A DNA stretch of 12,403 bases, taken from NCBI GenBank assembly GCA_934098345.1, contig CAKONX010000035.1, positions 1 through 12,403 on the forward strand. The letters run 5' to 3'. Positions 6,071 through 12,331 of the stretch are shown one piece after another. Positions within the stretch are counted from its first letter, which is position 1, and every line of letters begins with the position of its first letter. Made by a program: the position numbers and the translations under genes. The notes below the pieces were generated by a model, which saw nothing but the letters and a program-made list of their open reading frames with translations, had not been told where the DNA came from and searched no databases. Source of the DNA: an uncultured Bacilli bacterium. Its GTDB lineage: Bacteria; Bacillota_I; Bacilli_A; RF39; UBA660.

Positions 6071-7078
6071 ATGTATACAATATATGATTATTTAAAATAC
6101 TATAAAAATACTTCCTTATGTGAAGTAAAATGGAATAGCCTAGATAGTTTAATGTGTGCTATTTTGGTTTATTTACCTGTATCTTCTTTTGCTGATGTAA
6201 AAAGTATAAATGAATTATATGATTATGCTTTAAATTTTAAAAAAGATTTTCCTAGTGTGATGATTCCAATGGCTTATGAGGTATTAGAATTAATCAAAGA
6301 TTCTAAAAGATATGAAAAATTAGAAATAAGTAATTTTGTAAATATTTTAACGAATAAAACACAGTTTGGAGCTGTAACTTTTAGAATTAATCTAGATACT
6401 ATTATTAGCTTTAAGGGTACTGATAATTCAATGATAGGTTGGTTAGAAAATTGTAGACTTATTTATGAATACCCTACTTATACTCAGAAAAAGGCTATAG
6501 ATTATTTGGATAAAAATATTAATTTCTTTGATAATAATGTATATGTTGTTGGCCATTCTAAAGGTGGAAATTTAGCTATGTCAGGTAGTATGGAATCAAA
6601 GAAATTTAAAAAAATTAAAAAGATTTATAATTTTGATGGGCCTGGTTTTAGAAATGAAGAATATAACTCTTTAAAATATGAAAAATTAAAAACTAAACTA
6701 ATAAATATATTACCATCATCTTCAGTAGTAGGAACTATTCTTAATAATGATAATTATATAGTTGTTGCTAGTGATAAATTAGCTTTTAATCAGCATTATC
6801 CAACATCGTGGAATATATTTGGACAATATTTTATAGAAGATAAATTTTCTAAGTCTGCAATGGAGTTTCATGAATGGATTTTAGGATTAGAAAAGTTAGA
6901 TAAAGAAAAATTAAAACAAGTAATAGAATCTTTCTTTGAAAGCTTTGGTAAAGAGTATACTTCCTCATTTAGGTTTAATTTGTCTGATATAAGAACTTTT
7001 GTTAAAAATGCAAAGAATATTGATGATGATACAGCTAATTACTTAATTACTATTATTGAAAATATGTTTAGTAATTAG
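6071..7078 (+). CDS. DUF2974 (Mbeg1-like) serine hydrolase
   Basis: I start this at the ATG at 6071, giving 335 residues. The AGGAGG at 6053-6058 stands 12 bases before it, while the earlier ATG at 6044 lies upstream of that site. The protein fits the Mbeg1-like DUF2974 family of lipase-like alpha/beta hydrolases. It has the N-terminal YTIYDYLKYYKNTSL with the EVKWNSLDSLMCAILVYL segment, then ISFKGTDNSMIGWLENC (112-128). The nucleophile elbow VVGHSKGGNLAMS has Ser163, followed by YNFDGPGF (186-193). A His in FNQHYPTSW or FHEW may complete the triad. There is no signal peptide, so it is cytosolic. Members are common in low-GC gut Firmicutes and their substrate is not established. It lies upstream of a surface protein gene that has its own promoter. 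Confidence 0.85.
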   Translation: MYTIYDYLKYYKNTSLCEVKWNSLDSLMCAILVYLPVSSFADVKSINELYDYALNFKKDFPSVMIPMAYEVLELIKDSKRYEKLEISNFVNILTNKTQFGAVTFRINLDTIISFKGTDNSMIGWLENCRLIYEYPTYTQKKAIDYLDKNINFFDNNVYVVGHSKGGNLAMSGSMESKKFKKIKKIYNFDGPGFRNEEYNSLKYEKLKTKLINILPSSSVVGTILNNDNYIVVASDKLAFNQHYPTSWNIFGQYFIEDKFSKSAMEFHEWILGLEKLDKEKLKQVIESFFESFGKEYTSSFRFNLSDIRTFVKNAKNIDDDTANYLITIIENMFSN

Positions 7079-7097
7079 AAATTTATATGATTTGGTT

Positions 7098-7126
7098 TTG
7101 CTTTTAATTAAGAACAATGTTATACT
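7098..7126 (+). promoter_or_regulatory. Promoter of the surface protein gene
   Basis: TTGCTT (7098-7103), a 17-base spacer and TATACT (7121-7126) precede the AGAAGGAGG ribosome binding site (7134-7142). The predicted leader is very short, about 14 bases. Confidence 0.5.
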
Positions 7127-7146
7127 TGTGTTGAGAAGGAGGATAT

Positions 7147-8697
7147 ATGAAAAAGGTAAGAGAATTTAGATTATTGTTTGTTTTAGTTATCGGATTATTT
7201 TTTGTACCTAATGTAGTTTTTGCAGATGAACTTGATGATGAATTTAACAGAATTGCCCCTGGTGGTGTTATTAAGGTTAACTCTGTACAAGCTAAAAGTT
7301 CAACTGATATCGATGCACTTGTTTATTATGAAATTAATAAATTAGCTAGTGATGGTTATTGGGTTATGCCAGTTGTTGATCCTAATGCTACTGATTTTAC
7401 TAATATTCAGGTTGATATATGTAAAGTTGTACAAGCTAGTACATATGAAGCTTGTGGAGATTATAAGTCATTTAATGCTAAACTTGAATATACTGATGCA
7501 AATACTAAAGTATTAAATTATGTTAATACTATGCTTGGTAAGTTTAAAAAGGTTAGCTTCTCAGATGATAACTGGATGCTTACTGGGTATAGAATTGAAG
7601 ACTTAGGACTTATTAATTATTATTATAATATGAATACTTCTGGTGTAAATACTGACTTTTATGGTAATTTGATTAAATATTCTGCTGACTTTAATAAAGT
7701 TAGCGAGGGTAGTAACTTAACATATAGAATGGATATGCGTGCTGGTTTAGCTAGTGATGATTACTTATATGGTGGTGGCTTTGGATATATGATAGCTTAC
7801 TATAATGGTGTTGCTTATTCATATACTGATATGGCAATGATAGAAAATAAAGTTTTGTATATTCCAAATGATACTTTAGATAATTCAGAGAGTTATATTG
7901 CGGCTGCTAAAAAAAGAATTAAAGATACACTAAATATTGACGTTGATATCAAACTTGGAGGAACATTAGAGTCTCTAAAAAAGGAAGTTTATAATAAGAG
8001 TTTAAGCATTACTTGTGATGAGACTTGTGCTTTGAATGAAAGCGAAACAGTAGTTGAACCCAAAATATTGGATCCTAATACTACAGATGGTAATTATTAT
8101 GTCTTTACGATAAATAATACTAAGGTTAAATTCTTTATCCAAAAGAAGGATTTATCTACAGTTGAAAATCCTGTTTATAATGGTAAAGATATTATTACTA
8201 ATATTAGTATTAGTAGTGATAGTTCAATAATTCCACTTGATACTTCATTAAAGGTTCAAGAAATTAATTCTGGAGATTATTATGATAAAGTATCAAAATT
8301 ATTAGAAACTAGTAACTTTAAGATATTTGATATAAAATTATTCTCTAATAATAAGAATAGTTATATTACAAAATTAGATAATGGTGAGTTTATCGTTAAA
8401 ATACCTGTTCCTGACACTTTAAAGGGAAAAAATATGATTGTCTATTATATTGATGAAAATGGTAATAAAGAAACTCATTCTGTTACAGTAGAAAATGATG
8501 TTTTAACATTTAAAACAAAGCATTTTAGTGAATATACAGTGGCTGAACTAAGCCAAGAAAATATCAGTGATCCTAATAAAGGAACAATTGATAATCCTAA
8601 AACATATGATGGAATTAAATCTTGGTGGTTGGTATTTGGTAGTTCATTTATTGGAATTACTGGTACAGCTATTTACTTAAAAAAACATACAATATAA
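7147..8697 (+). CDS. Secreted surface protein with NPKTYD sorting signal
   Basis: This 516-residue protein starts with an obvious Sec signal peptide: MKK--R, a hydrophobic core LLFVLVIGLFFVPNVV, and probable cleavage after VFA (about residue 26). It ends with NPKTYDG (483-489), a hydrophobic helix WWLVFGSSFIGITGTAIYL and the basic tail KKHTI. This is the layout of a sortase substrate with an NPKTxD variant of LPXTG. The ectodomain is Tyr/Asn/Asp rich and includes two short Cys pairs (CKVVQASTYEAC and CDETC) that could form disulfides. The last part, VTVENDVLTFKTKHFSEYTV, resembles the beta domain often found before the anchor in gut Firmicute surface proteins. I do not recognise the main domain. 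No sortase gene lies in the window. A bidirectional terminator follows. Confidence 0.85.
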   Translation: MKKVREFRLLFVLVIGLFFVPNVVFADELDDEFNRIAPGGVIKVNSVQAKSSTDIDALVYYEINKLASDGYWVMPVVDPNATDFTNIQVDICKVVQASTYEACGDYKSFNAKLEYTDANTKVLNYVNTMLGKFKKVSFSDDNWMLTGYRIEDLGLINYYYNMNTSGVNTDFYGNLIKYSADFNKVSEGSNLTYRMDMRAGLASDDYLYGGGFGYMIAYYNGVAYSYTDMAMIENKVLYIPNDTLDNSESYIAAAKKRIKDTLNIDVDIKLGGTLESLKKEVYNKSLSITCDETCALNESETVVEPKILDPNTTDGNYYVFTINNTKVKFFIQKKDLSTVENPVYNGKDIITNISISSDSSIIPLDTSLKVQEINSGDYYDKVSKLLETSNFKIFDIKLFSNNKNSYITKLDNGEFIVKIPVPDTLKGKNMIVYYIDENGNKETHSVTVENDVLTFKTKHFSEYTVAELSQENISDPNKGTIDNPKTYDGIKSWWLVFGSSFIGITGTAIYLKKHTI

Positions 8698-8705
8698 TTT
8701 TAGTA

Positions 8706-8732
8706 AAGAACATCTCATTGAGGTGTTCTTTT
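8706..8732. terminator. Bidirectional terminator
   Basis: AAGAACATCT (8706-8715) pairs with AGGTGTTCTT (8721-8730), with one G-U, and continues into a T-run on the plus strand. On the minus strand it serves the GT2 relic, whose stop codon adjoins it. Confidence 0.75.
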
Positions 8733-9117
8733 TTACTTTTTTTCGTTCATTAACTTTAAGTTATTTTGTAGTCTTTCATTATTTGGTTCCATTTCTATAG
8801 CTATTTTCAAATATTTAATTGCTTCTTTAACATTACCTTGGTAATAATACTTCACCTAAATCTGTACATACACATATGTTGGTATCTTTAGGTACTAGAT
8901 TTAATGATTCATTTCTGGCTATATCAAATCTCCATGGATCTATTTTCTTTTTGGTGACATGCACTCCTAGTTTTTTTAATTCTTTCACACTATTATCGGT
9001 AGAACCTGTATCTAGAACATAGATATCATCTGCTTCTTTCATTGATTCGTACCATCTTTTTATATGCTTTTCTTCGTTTTTACAGATAGCATATACACTA
9101 ATTTTATATTTATTCAT
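8733..9117 (-). pseudogene. Glycosyltransferase family 2 / TPR protein, internally deleted
   Basis: The start is a normal GT2 N-terminus: ISVYAICKNEEKHIKRWYES, then VLDTGSTDNSV with the nucleotide-sugar loop, then DPWRFDIARN. It reaches ICVCTDLGEV, where intact members read CTDLDE (the DxD-type metal site). It then runs to a TAA at once. In another frame the sequence continues as YYQGNVKEAIKYLKIAIEME and PNNERLQNNLKLMNEKK, the last TPR repeat, ending at a TAA next to the terminator. About two thirds of a usual GT2-TPR protein is missing. The break lies in a stretch where the GT2 DLDEV and a TPR LGEVYYY could have recombined, with one base out of frame. Glycosyl transfer is lost. Confidence 0.75.
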
Positions 9118-9146
9118 TTAAACACCTCTATTAATTTTATTCATAA

Positions 9147-9179
9147 GAAAATGATATAGTTATTTTCTATATCATTTTC
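9147..9179 (-). terminator. Long perfect hairpin after the collagen-like gene
   Basis: GAAAATGATATAG (9147-9159) and CTATATCATTTTC (9167-9179) form a perfect 13-bp stem with a 7-nt loop. It lies 10 bases beyond the stop of the leftward gene at 9189. The following T content is modest, but the position fits a terminator. Confidence 0.55.
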
Positions 9180-9188
9180 ACTAATTAT

Positions 9189-9848
9189 TTAATCTTTTTG
9201 GTTATCTAAATATTCTATGTTTATGGTTAGTAAAGTATTAGAAAAATAGGAATGTGTATTGATATCTATTATATCTAGAGTATTTAAGAATATTTTGAAT
9301 TTACCAAGATTACTTAATTCATATATATTATTTATGTCATTTACAACAATTATTCCTTGGACTATTATTTGTGTTGACTTTTCATTAAATATCCATTTGC
9401 TGGTCCTTATATATATGTTATCAGTATTTATTTGTCTGAAATCAATAGATATAAAATCTTTATGTGGGTCAAATGCTATATCATTTGTTTGAATGTATGT
9501 AGAGACTATAAATGTTAGTTTATAGTGCCCTGCTTCATTAAATTTGATGGTTTTATCATCATTTAGTGTTATCAAATTAGTAATAATTTCTTTTCGGTCT
9601 ATTGGTAATCTACCATTTGGTTCAATAGATATTTCATTTTCTTCTGTACTTGGATTGAATGTTACTAGATATGCAGAACGTACAGCATTAATACCATCTG
9701 CTCCTTGAGGCCCGGTTGGTCCCCTATTGCCTTTGTCATAGTGACAATAAGTATAGATGTCATAGTCTTTGCCATAATTGATATTGCTTTCTTTTATTGC
9801 TTGCAATACATCTTGCCACGAGGCTTGCTCCATATCAATTTTTGCCAT
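9189..9848 (-). CDS. Short collagen-like repeat protein with beta-rich C-terminal domain
   Basis: The product is 219 residues with no signal peptide. Residues 1-39 are a small N-terminal region (SWQDVLQAIKESNINYGKDY). They are followed by four collagen triplets, GNRGPTGPQGADG (40-52). The rest (about 53-219) is a beta-strand-rich domain with FNEAGHYKLTFIVSTYIQ and IIVQGIIVV segments. This resembles BclA-type or C1q/TNF-like trimeric jelly-roll domains and collagen-like filament proteins of Firmicutes. A collagen tract this short would only nucleate a trimer. Export, if any, must be signal-free, or the protein could be a phage- or tail-fibre-derived head. The start follows a GGGGG stretch eight bases upstream, an unusual ribosome binding site. 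It has its own promoter and terminator. Confidence 0.7.
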   Translation of the reverse strand: MAKIDMEQASWQDVLQAIKESNINYGKDYDIYTYCHYDKGNRGPTGPQGADGINAVRSAYLVTFNPSTEENEISIEPNGRLPIDRKEIITNLITLNDDKTIKFNEAGHYKLTFIVSTYIQTNDIAFDPHKDFISIDFRQINTDNIYIRTSKWIFNEKSTQIIVQGIIVVNDINNIYELSNLGKFKIFLNTLDIIDINTHSYFSNTLLTINIEYLDNQKD

Positions 9849-9892
9849 TTATCTTGCCCCCATTAAAATATTTTTCCCCTTTCATTGATACA

Positions 9893-9922
9893 ATTATAAA
9901 AATGTTATCTAGTGCTTGTTAA
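9893..9922 (-). promoter_or_regulatory. Promoter of the collagen-like gene
   Basis: On the minus strand TTAACA (9917-9922) and TATAAT (9893-9898) stand 18 bases apart, about 45 bases before the ATG at 9848. It begins directly at the end of the excisionase gene, where an integrase would be expected. Confidence 0.6.
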
Positions 9923-9924
9923 GT

Positions 9925-10089
9925 CTATACTTGTCTTGCATTGATGTATTCTTTTAGTGTGCTTTCTTCGACTATGAAACGACCACCAACCTTAAATGCT
10001 TTTAGTTGTCCTGTTCTAATTAACTTTTGAATAGTCTTAATTGATAGCCCTAAAATCTCGCTTATTTCCTTTGTAGTGTAATAATTCAT
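9925..10089 (-). CDS. Excisionase-like helix-turn-helix protein
   Basis: This 54-residue frame has GGGAGG nine bases before its ATG. It begins MNYYTTKEISEILGLSIKTI, continues to QKLIRTGQLKAFKVGGRF, and ends IVEESTLKEYINARQV. It is a winged MerR-like HTH_17 fold with the typical helix-turn-helix (5-27) and the GRFIV wing strand found in excisionases (Xis) of Tn916-like and other integrative elements. Such proteins bend the element end and direct the tyrosine integrase to excision. The integrase normally lies directly downstream but is absent here: the collagen-like gene follows. It is probably an orphan from a decayed ICE. A generic HTH regulator is the alternative. Confidence 0.75.
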   Translation of the reverse strand: MNYYTTKEISEILGLSIKTIQKLIRTGQLKAFKVGGRFIVEESTLKEYINARQV

Positions 10090-10136
10090 TGATACAAACC
10101 TCCCGTGTCTTATAGGGTAGCAATAATCACTTACCC

Positions 10137-10223
10137 CTACTTAAGAGGAAACAATAACAACCAAAAATATACAAAAGATACTTGTATTACTTTATAGGTT
10201 AAAATCCACTCGGATCGAGCCAT
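10137..10223 (-). CDS. Possible 28-residue leader peptide ahead of the excisionase
   Basis: An ATG with AGGTG seven bases upstream opens a short frame, MARSEWILTYKVIQVSFVYF plus eight residues, ending at TAG inside the 5' leader of the excisionase gene. A stem, TAGGGTA with TACCCCTA, lies between its end and the excisionase ribosome binding site, so translation of the peptide could affect that stem. Support is only the ribosome binding site and the open frame. Confidence 0.2.
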   Translation of the reverse strand: MARSEWILTYKVIQVSFVYFWLLLFPLK

Positions 10224-10353
10224 AAAAAACACCTCATATTAAGGCAATATAAGGCATTTAAAAAGAGTTATTGCAAGCATAGTATAATTGCTATGGTAGT
10301 GCTTAAAGTTGCACCAAGTCTATATATTCCAGCTTGAAACCTATTGACAATAT

Positions 10354-10378
10354 AAAAAGTTTGTGCGTCGCACAAACT
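10354..10378 (-). terminator. Terminator of the lipoprotein gene
   Basis: AGTTTGTGC (10358-10366) and GCACAAACT (10370-10378) form a perfect 9-bp stem with a 3-nt loop. On the minus strand this is followed by five T residues. It lies downstream of the lipoprotein and stops leftward transcription. Confidence 0.7.
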
Positions 10379-10379
10379 C

Positions 10380-10460
10380 TTATCTTGCATAGCCGAGCAA
10401 TACGGGTGGGGTTTAGTAACTCATGCTTGACTTTGGCAAAACTCGGTCGCCTCGTCCTAT
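10380..10460. other. GC-rich non-coding block
   Basis: This stretch between the lipoprotein stop and its terminator has close to 50% G+C (for instance CGGTCGCCTCGTCC), far above its surroundings. No frame with a start or known motif is evident. It looks like DNA of other origin carried with the integrative element remnant. The rest of 10224-10353 holds only short repeats (AAGGCA twice, CATAG/CTATG). Confidence 0.4.
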
Positions 10461-10474
10461 ATAGATTTACTTAA

Positions 10475-10870
10475 CTATTTTTTCTTCCATATATCTTTAC
10501 TATAAGCATATAAATATAGTAAATGCTCACACTCTAGCCCATTTTTAACAATAGTACAAGTATCAGTTTCGTAGTTTTCGCCAAGTACACGATATTTAAA
10601 AGTTATTTCATTATCTAAAACATTATAACTACAATCGGCTGTTTCATTATCAGTTGTGTGCCAATCTCTCTTGCGATGTGTTTCAATGTAACACTCATTA
10701 CTATCAAACAATTTTAATGTACCTTTCCACTCAATATCGTCATTTGTAAAAGAAATATTATAAGTACCTGTTACATCATTTTTGTTTCCGTTACTTTCTT
10801 CTTTGTTACTACAACCACATACACCCAATAAAATAACTCCACATAATAACATTAAACTAATTTTTTTCAT
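10475..10870 (-). CDS. Small lipoprotein
   Basis: I choose the ATG at 10870, which gives 131 residues. An AAGGAG lies about 12 bases upstream, and the product begins with a lipoprotein signal: MKK, hydrophobic LMLLCGVILLGV, and a lipobox VCGC with lipidation probably at Cys20. A frame opened 33 bases earlier would put a charged stretch ahead of the signal. The mature protein begins with a Ser/Asn/Glu linker and then DVTGTYNISFTNDDIEWKGT and KLFDSNECYIET. This repeats the 'TGTY-F---L-L' pattern of small beta-barrel lipoproteins, with four further cysteines (Cys60, 81, 105 and 114) that may pair. The function is unknown. It is divergent to an XRE regulator and upstream of the excisionase, so it is probably cargo of the integrative element. 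Confidence 0.75.
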   Translation of the reverse strand: MKKISLMLLCGVILLGVCGCSNKEESNGNKNDVTGTYNISFTNDDIEWKGTLKLFDSNECYIETHRKRDWHTTDNETADCSYNVLDNEITFKYRVLGENYETDTCTIVKNGLECEHLLYLYAYSKDIWKKK

Positions 10871-10926
10871 ACGAGCACACTCTCCTTCTTTAATTAAAGC
10901 CATAAAGTCAAACTTCTTTCTTTAAC

Positions 10927-10932
10927 ATTATA
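10927..10932 (-). promoter_or_regulatory. -10 box of the lipoprotein transcript
   Basis: TATAAT on the minus strand lies about 57 bases upstream of the ATG at 10870. It adjoins the inverted repeat at 10939-10961, where the -35 region would fall (TTGTTC, 15-base spacing). Confidence 0.45.
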
Positions 10933-10938
10933 ACATAT

Positions 10939-10961
10939 TTTATCTACGAACAATAGATAAA
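10939..10961. promoter_or_regulatory. Inverted repeat, candidate XRE operator
   Basis: TTTATCTA (10939-10946) and TAGATAAA (10954-10961) are perfect arms around a 7-base centre. They lie between the divergent lipoprotein and XRE genes and overlap the leftward -35. This is the classical place and form for autoregulation by a dimeric XRE repressor. Confidence 0.5.
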
Positions 10962-11007
10962 GAGGAAAACTTATTTTTGAGATAATTTATTTAGAGGTGG
11001 TGAGGCT

Positions 11008-11268
11008 ATGAAAGACGATAAAAACGACAAAAATTATATCTACTATGTGATAGGCCAAAACTTGAAAAGACTACGAAAAGATAAAGGCTTTACCCAAGAA
11101 AAACTAGCCGAAGCAAGCAACTATGCTTTAAATTTTATCGGCAACCTAGAAAGCGACAAAGTATTTCAAACAATTTCAGTAGGTAGTCTTTACCATTTAT
11201 CAAAGGTGTTAGGTATTCATATTACCGAGTTATTTCAAGACTTAACAAACAAAGAAGAAAACAAGTAA
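11008..11268 (+). CDS. XRE-family helix-turn-helix regulator
   Basis: An 86-residue Cro/C1-type protein. IGQNLKRLRKDKGFTQEKLA (15-34) carries helices 1 and 2. ASNYALNFIGNLESDKV (36-52) is the recognition helix region, and VGSLYHLSKVLGIHITELFQ (58-77) closes the five-helix fold. There is no other domain. It has a GAGGTGG/GAGG ribosome binding site and is the only rightward gene of the region, divergent from the lipoprotein. Tn916-type elements carry such an XRE gene facing away from the xis/int side, so it probably regulates the element remnant. The inverted repeat at 10939-10961 is its likely target. A terminator overlaps its stop codon. Confidence 0.85.
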   Translation: MKDDKNDKNYIYYVIGQNLKRLRKDKGFTQEKLAEASNYALNFIGNLESDKVFQTISVGSLYHLSKVLGIHITELFQDLTNKEENK

Positions 11269-11292
11269 AGGTGTGTGTATCACATCTTTTTT
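11267..11292 (+). terminator. Terminator of the XRE gene
   Basis: AAAGGTGTG (11267-11275) pairs with CACATCTTT (11281-11289), with one G-U, around TGTAT, followed by further T residues. It starts within the TAA stop of the XRE gene. Confidence 0.7.
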
Positions 11293-11305
11293 AGTGTGCT
11301 CTTTT

Positions 11306-11677
11306 TTTATTGCTAATGCAACATTAGTTAAAGATCCTATTGACATAATATATGTTTTTTCATTTTTTAAAGCTATTTCTATAATTTTATTTACTGCATC
11401 AATATCTTCATCATATCCGTTTTGAATATAGTCAGTTGAGCCTTTAAATAATTTATTTTTAGTATTAAATTTTATTAAATTACACAAGTTAGATATTTCA
11501 TCATATGAAATTTTTTGACCTTATTTTTGGAAATACACCTTTACTTTTGTGAGAAAAAGGCGCAATTGTTATAGCTTCTACATTAAATATATTTTGACTT
11601 TTCAACATATATGCTATAGCGAATTAATCATCACATTCATTAGATGCATCAGTATCTAAAATTACATTAAATTTTTT
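11306..11677 (-). pseudogene. Nucleoside hydrolase domain, broken
   Basis: On the minus strand the sequence reads KKFNVILDTDASNECDD, then TAA, FAIAYMLKSQNIFNVEAITI, APFSHKSKGVFPK, then in a shifted frame SYDEISNLCNLIKFNT, KGSTDYIQNGYDED and SIGSLTNVALAIKKE. This is the N-terminal half of an inosine-uridine nucleoside hydrolase: the DTDxxNExDD calcium and ribose site, the ITIAPF strand, and the GSLTNVA motif. Three lesions are visible: CAA to TAA at 11624-11626 (family: DDQFA), a one-base shift near 11515, and loss of everything after KKE at about 11306, where the element with the XRE gene begins. The frame is continuous with the upstream nucleotidase, so the two were probably one fusion protein. 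Confidence 0.8.
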
Positions 11678-12256
11678 ACTTTGGTAATTTGAAATATAAT
11701 TATAAAACTCTTTCCAACTGTTTACTCTTTCTAAAGAGGAATTCTTGTTATAATCTGTACTCATTAAAATTGCTTTTACTCCACCATTGATACATTCACT
11801 ACAAAGACGAATTGAATCATCTAATAATATATCTACATTATATTCTAAGCATTTATTTAATTTACCATGATTACTATAAAAATCTACTAAAATTAATTCA
11901 TCATAATATATATTATTTTCTTTAAGCCATTTTTCAGTAAGATTATAGGGATCTTTATAATCTCCATTGTCACGGCCAGAAATGATATAAACAGAATGTC
12001 CGTCTTCGTGTAATTTATCTATATATTTTCTAGCATCTTTAATAGGTTTTAAACTTGCAGTTATTCTTTCAATATTGCTTTTATAATAAGTTAATTCTTC
12101 TTCATCAGTCCAGTCAAACATACCTTCTCTTATATAACTCGCGTTTTTATTAATAATACCAGTATTTCTTAATTCTTTATCATGTTTAATATAGTCTTTT
12201 AATAGACTTGTATTAAAATCTGAAATTACGTTATCAATATCTATTCCTAACTTCAT
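11624..12256 (-). CDS. NT5C-type HAD 5'-nucleotidase, formerly fused to a nucleoside hydrolase
   Basis: This 210-residue frame starts at an ATG with AGAGG upstream. Residues 1-188 are a HAD phosphatase of the 5'(3')-deoxyribonucleotidase (NT5C, PF06941-like) type. Motif I is GIDIDNVISDF, with nucleophile Asp6 and acid Asp8. Motif II is IISGR (91-95), the lysine is Lys132, and motif IV is ILLDDS (143-148). Such enzymes dephosphorylate nucleoside monophosphates in the cytosol. Residues 194-210 (KKFNVILDTDASNECDD) are the first strand and metal motif of a nucleoside hydrolase, joined in frame and cut by a TAA. The nucleotidase half looks intact and may still work. With the lost second domain the protein would have turned a nucleotide into base plus sugar in two steps. 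Confidence 0.8.
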   Translation of the reverse strand: MKLGIDIDNVISDFNTSLLKDYIKHDKELRNTGIINKNASYIREGMFDWTDEEELTYYKSNIERITASLKPIKDARKYIDKLHEDGHSVYIISGRDNGDYKDPYNLTEKWLKENNIYYDELILVDFYSNHGKLNKCLEYNVDILLDDSIRLCSECINGGVKAILMSTDYNKNSSLERVNSWKEFYNYISNYQSKKFNVILDTDASNECDD

Positions 12257-12288
12257 TTTTACCTCTTATTTCATTTTTTACTAAATTA

Positions 12289-12319
12289 AGTATAACATAT
12301 AATATAAAAAAATAAGCAA
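12289..12319 (-). promoter_or_regulatory. Possible promoter of the nucleotidase gene
   Basis: On the minus strand TTGCTT (12314-12319) and TATACT (12289-12294) are 19 bases apart, about 33 bases before the ATG. The wide spacing makes the call uncertain. Confidence 0.35.
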
Positions 12320-12331
12320 GTTAAACTGAAC

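Noticed and set aside
9259..9492. Rightward 77-codon hydrophobic frame that could be a membrane protein
   Set aside because: It is fully antisense to the collagen-like gene, which has promoter, motif and terminator. The hydrophobicity comes from the T-rich antisense strand.
11242..11487. Leftward 81-codon frame as an independent gene
   Set aside because: Its N-terminal part is the internal piece of the broken nucleoside hydrolase, and its C-terminal part reads antisense through the XRE terminator. It is described as part of the pseudogene.
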